Assembly: GCF_000725885.1 (NCBI RefSeq)
Contig: NZ_JODR01000031.1
Location: 12,404-76,403, forward strand
DNA length: 64,000 bases
DNA from: Streptomyces albus subsp. albus
GTDB taxonomy: Bacteria > Actinomycetota > Actinomycetes > Streptomycetales > Streptomycetaceae
Reading direction: 5' to 3'
Part shown: positions 58,481 to 64,000 of the stretch, in pieces
Numbering within the stretch: the stretch's first letter is position 1
How the letters are laid out: each line of letters starts with the position of its first letter
The notes under the pieces: model-generated
What the model saw: the letters and a program-made list of their open reading frames with translations, nothing else
Told to the model about the DNA's origin: nothing
Database searches by the model: none
Program-made: the position numbers and the translations under genes

Positions 58481-59904
58481 CGGTCCTCCTCGCCCAGGCG
58501 GTGGACCCGGACCAGATTGGTGGAGCCGGGCACCCCCGGCGGGGAACCGGCCGTGATGATGACCAGGTCACCGCGCTCGCAGCGGCCCAGCTTCAGCAGC
58601 ATCTCGTCCACCTGGTCCACCATTTCGTCGGTGCTCTGCACCATGGGACCCAGGAACGTCTCCACGCCCCAGGTCAGGTTGAGCTGGGACCGGGTCGCCG
58701 GATCGGGCGTGAACGCCAGCACGGGAATGGGGGAGCGGTAGCGCGACAGACGGCGCACCGTGTCCCCGGACTGGGTGAAGGCCACCAGATACTTGGCGCC
58801 GAGGAAGTCCCCCATCTCGGCGGCGGCACGGGCCACCGCGCCGCCCTGGGTGCGGGGCTTGCTGCTCTCCGTCAGCGGGGGAAGCCCCTTGGCCAGCATG
58901 TCCTCCTCGGCCGCCGCCACGATGCGGCTCATCGTCCGCACCGTCTCGGTCGGGTACTTGCCGACGCTGGTCTCGCCGGAGAGCATCACCGCGTCGGTGC
59001 CGTCCATCACCGCGTTGGCCACGTCGGAGGCCTCGGCGCGGGTCGGACGGGAGGCGTCGATCATCGAGTCCAGCATCTGCGTGGCCACGATCACCGGCTT
59101 GGCGTTGCGCCGGCACAGGTTGATGGCCCGCTTCTGCACCAGCGGCACCTGCTCCAGCGGCATCTCCACCCCCAGGTCGCCGCGCGCGACCATGATGCCG
59201 TCGAACGCGTCGACGATGGCGGCCAGGTTCGCCACCGCCTGCGGCTTCTCCAGCTTCGCGAGGACGGGCAGCCGGCGGCCCTCCTCCTCCATGACGCGGT
59301 GCACTTCCTTGATGTCGTGCCCGCTGCGCACGAACGACAGCGCGATCATGTCGGCGCCCATGCGCAGCGCCCAGCGCAGGTCCGCCACGTCCTTCTCGGA
59401 CAGCGCGGGCACCGAGACCGCGACCCCCGGCAGGTTGAGGCCCTTGTGGTCGGAGACCATGCCGCCCTCGACGACCAGCGTGTGCACCACGGAGCCCTCG
59501 ACGCGGGTCACCTCCAGCGTGACCCGGCCGTCGTCCACCAGGATGCGCTCGCCGGCCGTGACATCGGCGGCCAGTCCCGCGTAGGTGGTGCCGCAGATCG
59601 CGCGGTCGCCCTCGACGTCCTCGACGGTGATGGCGAACTCGTCGCCGCGTTCAAGGAGTACAGGCCCTTCCTTGAACCGGCCCAGCCGGATCTTCGGGCC
59701 TTGAAGGTCCGCGAGCACCCCCACGTTCCGCTTCGTCTCCTCCGAGGCGGCGCGCACCCGGTGGTAGCGCTCCTCGTGCTCGGCGTGCGTACCGTGGCTC
59801 ATGTTGAACCGGGCGACGTCCATTCCGGCCTCGACGAGTGCCTTGATCTGCTCGTACGAGTCGGTGGACGGTCCCAAGGTGCTGACGATCTTTGCTCGGC
59901 GCAT
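58477..59904 (-). CDS. pyk: Pyruvate kinase
   Basis: 475 residues, full length. MRRAKIVSTLGPST at the start, the active-site block around MVARGDLGVEMP, the lysine in VLAKLEKPQAV and the MSGET-like VMLSGETSVGKYPTE are all present. It makes pyruvate and ATP from phosphoenolpyruvate and ADP, the last step of glycolysis. It is a single gene ending inside a repeat tract. The 268 bases upstream (59905-60172) are locally richer in A and T than the rest of the window and should hold its promoter. Confidence 0.97.
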   Translation of the reverse strand: MRRAKIVSTLGPSTDSYEQIKALVEAGMDVARFNMSHGTHAEHEERYHRVRAASEETKRNVGVLADLQGPKIRLGRFKEGPVLLERGDEFAITVEDVEGDRAICGTTYAGLAADVTAGERILVDDGRVTLEVTRVEGSVVHTLVVEGGMVSDHKGLNLPGVAVSVPALSEKDVADLRWALRMGADMIALSFVRSGHDIKEVHRVMEEEGRRLPVLAKLEKPQAVANLAAIVDAFDGIMVARGDLGVEMPLEQVPLVQKRAINLCRRNAKPVIVATQMLDSMIDASRPTRAEASDVANAVMDGTDAVMLSGETSVGKYPTETVRTMSRIVAAAEEDMLAKGLPPLTESSKPRTQGGAVARAAAEMGDFLGAKYLVAFTQSGDTVRRLSRYRSPIPVLAFTPDPATRSQLNLTWGVETFLGPMVQSTDEMVDQVDEMLLKLGRCERGDLVIITAGSPPGVPGSTNLVRVHRLGEEDR

Positions 59905-60172
59905 ACCCCGACCTTAAGACTTACCCGCGCGTAAAGAACCGATGCCCGGGAATTGTCCAACGGGCCTTTACCGAAAGGACATTCAAGCTCGAGGACAACT
60001 AATAAAGTGGGCGATCACTCGCTCTGATGAGCGCGCATTCCGGCACCTCGTCTCACGCAGCGAGACACCCAGACCATCCACCCCCGGCCCTCACCCGGCC
60101 CCCCGGGGGCGGCCCGACAGCTCGGGGCCGCCCCGGCGAACGGGACGGCCCCGAACGTACGGGCGGGAGTAC

Positions 60173-60907
60173 TCAGTCCAGCCGCGGCGGGCTCATCACG
60201 AAACGCGCGTTCACCTGGGCCCGCACCGTCTGACGCTGCGGCTCCAGATCCAGCTCAGGGGGCGGACCCGGCACCCCGCCCCCGTACCCCCGCATCACCC
60301 CGCCCGGCGCCGCCGGGAGAAGCGGCGGCGCCCCGTCCTCCGCGCCCAGGTCCGCCAGCTCCACCAGCGCCACCAGCCGCGCGCCCACCGCCTCCGCGTA
60401 CTCCCGCGCCCGGGTGACCGCCTCCCGCACCGCCTGCTGCCGCGCCGCACGGTGCGCGGCCGAACCCGGCCGCAGCGACCACAGCGGGCCGCCCACCTCC
60501 GTCAACTCCAGCTCCGCCAGCCGCGACGTCAACTCACCCAGCACCGTGAAGTCGCCCACGGTGATGTCCAGCCGCACCCGCCCGTGATACGTGTGCACCC
60601 GCTCCCGGCGCCCGTGCTGCGTCAGCTCCGGCCGCACACTCAGCGTGCCCGTCGCCAGCTTCTCCACCGCCTCGCCGTACCCGCGCACCAACTCCAGCGC
60701 GTGGGCGTTGCGCCGCGTCAGATCCTCCAGCGCGGAGCGCCGGTCGGTGCCCCGCGCCGAGACGATCGCCCAGATGTGGGCCGTCTCCGGGTCGAACTGG
60801 AGCACCGACTCCCCCCGGACCGCCACCCGCGGCGCCTCCGGCGTACCGTACGGAAGCGGCTGCGGGCCGGAGTCCGGCCCGAGGCCGGAACCAGATATCT
60901 GCGTCAT
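60173..60907 (-). CDS. SIMPL-domain (DUF541) protein
   Basis: 244 residues from the ATG at 60907, in ATGA overlap with the hydroxylase stop. The family pattern is present: PRVAVRGESVLQFDPETAHI, then a charged helix (ALEDLTRRNAHALELVRGYG) and AVREAVTRAREYAEAVGARL. Most bacterial SIMPL proteins are exported, but no signal peptide is seen here, so it is likely cytoplasmic. The biochemical role of the family is poorly defined. Translational coupling to siderophore genes is the noteworthy context. Confidence 0.88.
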   Translation of the reverse strand: MTQISGSGLGPDSGPQPLPYGTPEAPRVAVRGESVLQFDPETAHIWAIVSARGTDRRSALEDLTRRNAHALELVRGYGEAVEKLATGTLSVRPELTQHGRRERVHTYHGRVRLDITVGDFTVLGELTSRLAELELTEVGGPLWSLRPGSAAHRAARQQAVREAVTRAREYAEAVGARLVALVELADLGAEDGAPPLLPAAPGGVMRGYGGGVPGPPPELDLEPQRQTVRAQVNARFVMSPPRLD

Positions 60908-62301
60908 ACGCCCACTGTGGCAGACCGCTGTGACACCGCCCCGGACGAGCCGCCCGCGCGCAGACCGAACCGCGTGAACGCCGTACGCCGCGGCAGCGGA
61001 TAACACTCCCCGCCGCCCAGCGCGTTCAGGATCACCGCACTGCGGTACGCCGCCAGCCCCAGATCCGGGGCGCCCACCCCGTGCGTGTGCCGCTCCGCGT
61101 TCTGCACGAACACCGCACCCGTCACCGGGCCCTCCAGCGCCAGCCGGTAGCACTCGTCCACCACCGGCCGCCCCGCACCGTCCCGCCGCAGCAACGGGTC
61201 CAGCGCCGCCAGCAGCCCGTCCGCCGGCCGCTCCGCGTACCCCGTCGCCAGCACCACCGCGTCGGTCGTCAGACACTCCCGCTCACCCTGCTCGGCGTGC
61301 TCCAGATGCAGCTCCAGCCGCCCCGCACCCAGCCGGCCTGCCGTCCGCACCCGCACCCCCGGAGTGAGCACCACCTGCGGCCAGTCGCCGTCCAGCGCCG
61401 CCGCCCTGCGGTACAGCTCCTCGTGCACCGCCGCCAGCGTCCCCACGTCCACCGCCTTGTGCAACTGCCACTGGCGCGGCAGCAACTCGTCACGCACCCG
61501 CTCCGGCAGGCCGTGGAAATAGCGGGTGTAATCCGGAGTGAAATGCTCCAGCCCCAGCTTGCTGTACTCCATCGGCGCGAACGCCGCACTCCGCGTCAGC
61601 CAGTGCAACCGCTCCCGGCCCGGCGGACGCCGCCGCAGCAGATCCAGGAACACCTCGGCCCCCGACTGCCCCGACCCCACCACCGTCACATGACCGGCCG
61701 CCGCCAGCTCCTCCCGGTGCTCCAGATACTCCGCCGAGTGGTACACCGGCACCGACGGCGCCTGCGCCAGCGGACGCAACGGCTCGGGCACATACGGCTC
61801 CGTACCGATGCCCAGCACCACATTGCGCGCATAGCTGCGGCCCAGCGCCACCGCCTCACCGCCCGCGCCCAACTGCGTGAAATCGACCTCGAACAGCTCC
61901 CGTTCGGCGCTCCAGCGCACCGCGTCCACCTGATGCCCGAAACGCAGCCCCCGCAGCCCCTCGCACACCCACCGGCAGTACGCGTCGTACTCCGCCCGGT
62001 CGATGTGGAACCGCTCGGCGAAATAGAACGGGAACAGCCGCTCCCGCTCCCGCAGATACCGCAGGAACGACCACGGACTGGCCGGATCCGCCAGCGTCAC
62101 CAGATCCGCCAGGAACGGCACCTGGAGCGTCGCCCCCTCGATCAGCAGCCCCGGATGCCAGCGGAAGGCGGGCCGCCGCTCGTAGAACTCCGCCCGCAGC
62201 CCGGACACCCCGTCGGCCAGCGCCGCCAGCGACAGATTGAACGGGCCGATCCCGACCCCCACCACATCCAGCGGCTCAGCCGCGTTCCCGACGGCCCTCA
62301 C
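60904..62301 (-). CDS. L-lysine/L-ornithine (or diamine) N-hydroxylase
   Basis: 465 residues. The FAD site GVGIGPFNLSLAALA near residue 16, the ATLQVPFLADLVTLADP block, the NADPH site VTVVGSGQSGAEVFLDLLRR (about residue 206) and the late ATGYAE are characteristic of IucD/SidA/DesB monooxygenases. It would hydroxylate a terminal amine for a hydroxamate siderophore. Together with the upstream decarboxylase it resembles DesA-DesB of desferrioxamine synthesis, which hydroxylates cadaverine. Its start overlaps the decarboxylase stop (ATGA). Confidence 0.92.
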   Translation of the reverse strand: MRAVGNAAEPLDVVGVGIGPFNLSLAALADGVSGLRAEFYERRPAFRWHPGLLIEGATLQVPFLADLVTLADPASPWSFLRYLRERERLFPFYFAERFHIDRAEYDAYCRWVCEGLRGLRFGHQVDAVRWSAERELFEVDFTQLGAGGEAVALGRSYARNVVLGIGTEPYVPEPLRPLAQAPSVPVYHSAEYLEHREELAAAGHVTVVGSGQSGAEVFLDLLRRRPPGRERLHWLTRSAAFAPMEYSKLGLEHFTPDYTRYFHGLPERVRDELLPRQWQLHKAVDVGTLAAVHEELYRRAAALDGDWPQVVLTPGVRVRTAGRLGAGRLELHLEHAEQGERECLTTDAVVLATGYAERPADGLLAALDPLLRRDGAGRPVVDECYRLALEGPVTGAVFVQNAERHTHGVGAPDLGLAAYRSAVILNALGGGECYPLPRRTAFTRFGLRAGGSSGAVSQRSATVGV

Positions 62302-63779
62302 GCGCCCGTCCCCTCCTCCATGGCTTCCTCCACCAGCTTCACCACCGCCGCCAGATCACTCGGCCGCACCAGCGGATTGAGCAGCGTCACCTTCCACCAC
62401 AGCCGGCCCGCCAGCGACGCCCGGCCCAGCACCGCCTGCCCCCGCTCCAGCAGCCGCCTGCGCACCCCCGCCACCAGCGCGTCGTCCCCCACCGCCGGAC
62501 GGAAGACCACCGTGGAGATCTCCGGCTCCCCGTACAGCACGAACCGGCCCTCACCCCGTACCAGTTCCGCCAGCTCACCCGCCGCCGCACACGTACGCTC
62601 CACCAGCCGCGCCATACCGCTGCGCCCCAGCGCACGCAGCGTCACCGCCACCTTCAGCACATCCGGCCGCCGCGTCGTACGCAGCGAACGCCACAGCAGA
62701 TCGGGCAGCCCCGCCTCCGTGTCGTCGTCCGCGTTCAGATAGTCCGCACAGTGCCCCAACGGCCGCAGCACCCCCGCGTCGGGCACCGCCAGGAAACCCG
62801 CCGCCACCGGCTGCCAGCCCAGCTTGTGCAGATCGAACGTCACACTGTCCGCACACTCCAGCCCCGCCAGCCGGCCCCGCAGCCGCTCACTGAAGACCAA
62901 CGGCCCGCCGTACGCCGCATCCACATGCAGCAGCGCCCCGTACCGCCGCGCCACCGCCCCGATACCGGGCAGCGGATCGATCGCCCCCGCATCCGTCGTC
63001 CCCGCCGTCGCCACCACCAGCGCCGGCGCCCCCGCCACACCCCGCAGCGCCACCTCAAGCGCCGCCGGCTCCAGCACCCCGCGCGGCGCCGGCACCACCA
63101 GCGGCGGCTCCAGCCCCAGCAGCCACGCAGCCCGGTGCACACTGTGATGCGCGTTCGCCCCGCACACCACCCGCACCCCGCGCACACCCCCCGCACCACC
63201 GCGCCCGGAAAACCGCTCACGGAAACGCTCCCGCGCCAGCAGCAGCGCCAACTGGTTCGCCTCCGTACCACCCGTCGTCACCAGCGCGTCCGCATCCGAA
63301 GCCCGCCCCGCACCGAACACCAGCCGCGCCAACGAACGGCACACCAGCGCCTCCACCTCCGAAGCCGCCGGCGCCTGATCCCACGAATCCAGCGACGGAT
63401 TCAGCGCACTGGCCGCCACATCCGCCGCAGCCGCCACCGCCAGCGGCGGACAGTGCAGATGCGCCGCACACAGCGGATCAGCCGGATCGGCCGCCCCCTG
63501 GGCAACCACCCCCACCAGCGCGTCCAACGCCGCAGCCGCACCCGCGCCCACCTCCGGCAGCACCGGCCCCGCCACCGCCCGCACCCGGCCGGCCACCGCC
63601 TCGGGGCCACCCCGCGGCAGCGGCCCGCCACGCTCCACCGCGCCCCGCTCCAACGCCGCCACCACCGTCTCCAGCAGCGGGCGGAGCGCGGCCGGCCCGG
63701 CGGCACCACCGGCCAGCAGACCGGCATCCGCATCGCAGTCCGCAGCCCGAAGGCCGCCATCGAGGGCAAAGACAGACAT
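62298..63779 (-). CDS. PLP-dependent group II amino-acid decarboxylase (DesA-like)
   Basis: 493 residues from the ATG at 63779. The PLP lysine is in TFDLHKLGWQP (about residue 317), preceded by LLHVDAAYGG; NPSLDSWDQAPAA and TTGGTEANQLALLLAR are family blocks. Substrates in this family include lysine, diaminobutyrate, glutamate and aromatic amino acids; next to an amine N-hydroxylase, lysine to cadaverine is most likely. The N-terminal 80 residues are Ala/Gly-rich and diverge from typical DesA. An iron box 67 bases upstream indicates iron repression. Confidence 0.9.
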   Translation of the reverse strand: MSVFALDGGLRAADCDADAGLLAGGAAGPAALRPLLETVVAALERGAVERGGPLPRGGPEAVAGRVRAVAGPVLPEVGAGAAAALDALVGVVAQGAADPADPLCAAHLHCPPLAVAAAADVAASALNPSLDSWDQAPAASEVEALVCRSLARLVFGAGRASDADALVTTGGTEANQLALLLARERFRERFSGRGGAGGVRGVRVVCGANAHHSVHRAAWLLGLEPPLVVPAPRGVLEPAALEVALRGVAGAPALVVATAGTTDAGAIDPLPGIGAVARRYGALLHVDAAYGGPLVFSERLRGRLAGLECADSVTFDLHKLGWQPVAAGFLAVPDAGVLRPLGHCADYLNADDDTEAGLPDLLWRSLRTTRRPDVLKVAVTLRALGRSGMARLVERTCAAAGELAELVRGEGRFVLYGEPEISTVVFRPAVGDDALVAGVRRRLLERGQAVLGRASLAGRLWWKVTLLNPLVRPSDLAAVVKLVEEAMEEGTGA

Positions 63780-63846
63780 GGGGGCTCTTTCTCGCACGAC
63801 GTACAGGCCGCGGCCCGGCATCGAACCCGACGGCGGCCACGGTTGG

Positions 63847-63865
63847 TTAGGCGGGCCTAACCTAC
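63847..63865 (-). promoter_or_regulatory. Iron box (DmdR/IdeR operator)
   Basis: Read on the minus strand the site is TAGGTTAGGCCCGCCTAA, nearly identical to the actinomycete iron-regulator consensus TTAGGTTAGGCTCACCTAA. It lies 67 bases before the decarboxylase start, so DmdR1/IdeR should repress the operon when iron is plentiful. The remaining bases to the window edge (63866-64000) show no gene. Confidence 0.88.
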
Positions 63866-64000
63866 GTGCCGTCCGCAACCGCACCCGGCGATCTCCGCAC
63901 TACTTCGCCCGAACGTGGTAGCCACCTGCGCCCCACCCCCGCACAGCTGGTACAAGCCCCCACCCCGCCCCCCCGGCACACCCGGTACGCGCCCGCACCC

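Noticed and set aside
1..64000. Mobile element or integrated plasmid
   Set aside because: No integrase, transposase, relaxase, att duplication next to a tRNA or insertion sequence inverted repeat was recognised; the small genes near 35 kb alone are not enough.

Overview
The window reads as a piece of a Streptomyces (or close actinomycete) chromosome. The DNA is very GC-rich, many genes start with GTG, and neighbouring genes are often coupled by ATGA or GTGA overlaps. Regulators of the TetR, MarR, LacI, GntR, AraC and XRE families are frequent, and there is a SpoIIE-type phosphatase and an iron-regulated hydroxamate-siderophore gene pair. No rRNA, tRNA, transposase, integrase or CRISPR array was recognised.

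Region 1 (1-20.7 kb) is a block of specialised-metabolism tailoring, transport and regulatory genes. It holds an SDR cut by the window edge, a multicopper oxidase, three flavoprotein hydroxylases of the aromatic-polyketide type, a flavin-dependent halogenase, three paralogous SAM O-methyltransferases, a luciferase-like monooxygenase, a POT-type transporter, a cation/proton antiporter, MarR and TetR regulators and an MMPL exporter. No PKS, NRPS or other scaffold-building gene is visible. If this is one pathway, its core genes lie to the left of the window or elsewhere.

Region 2 (20.7-26.5 kb) is ordinary accessory chromosome: a membrane-anchored proline-rich protein, a small secreted protein, a TetR regulator, a metallophosphoesterase and a YgiB/YgiC-like pair. 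Region 3 (26.8-32.1 kb) is a compact minus-strand operon, glycosyltransferase - asparagine-synthase-like amidotransferase - TenA-like protein - P450 - ferredoxin, flanked on both sides by tandem-repeat DNA. It could add an amide or lactam nitrogen, an oxidation and a sugar to a natural product, possibly the one decorated by region 1.

Region 4 (32.4-36.3 kb) carries a SLOG-like protein divergent from an XRE/TPR regulator, several tiny genes (one apparently frameshifted) and a GNAT. Region 5 (36.4-39.2 kb) is a three-gene operon: a fusion of an antibiotic-biosynthesis-monooxygenase domain with a beta-hydroxyacid dehydrogenase, an SCP2-like protein and a PfkB kinase. Region 6 (39.3-48.4 kb) holds a secreted beta-propeller, a zinc-metalloprotease-like protein, a PAS/GAF/SpoIIE/HATPase phosphatase, a GH101 glycosidase broken by a one-base deletion, and an AraC regulator.

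Region 7 (48.4-57.6 kb) looks dedicated to nucleobase and nucleoside use: adenine deaminase with an AzgA-type permease next to a LacI regulator with three operators, then GntR - ADP-ribosylglycohydrolase - NCS1 permease - PfkB kinase. Region 8 (57.7-64 kb) contains chorismate mutase, pyruvate kinase and an operon of PLP decarboxylase, lysine/ornithine N-hydroxylase and SIMPL protein behind an iron box. Four intergenic gaps carry degenerate minisatellites, the cleanest an exact 22-bp period near 26.6 kb.
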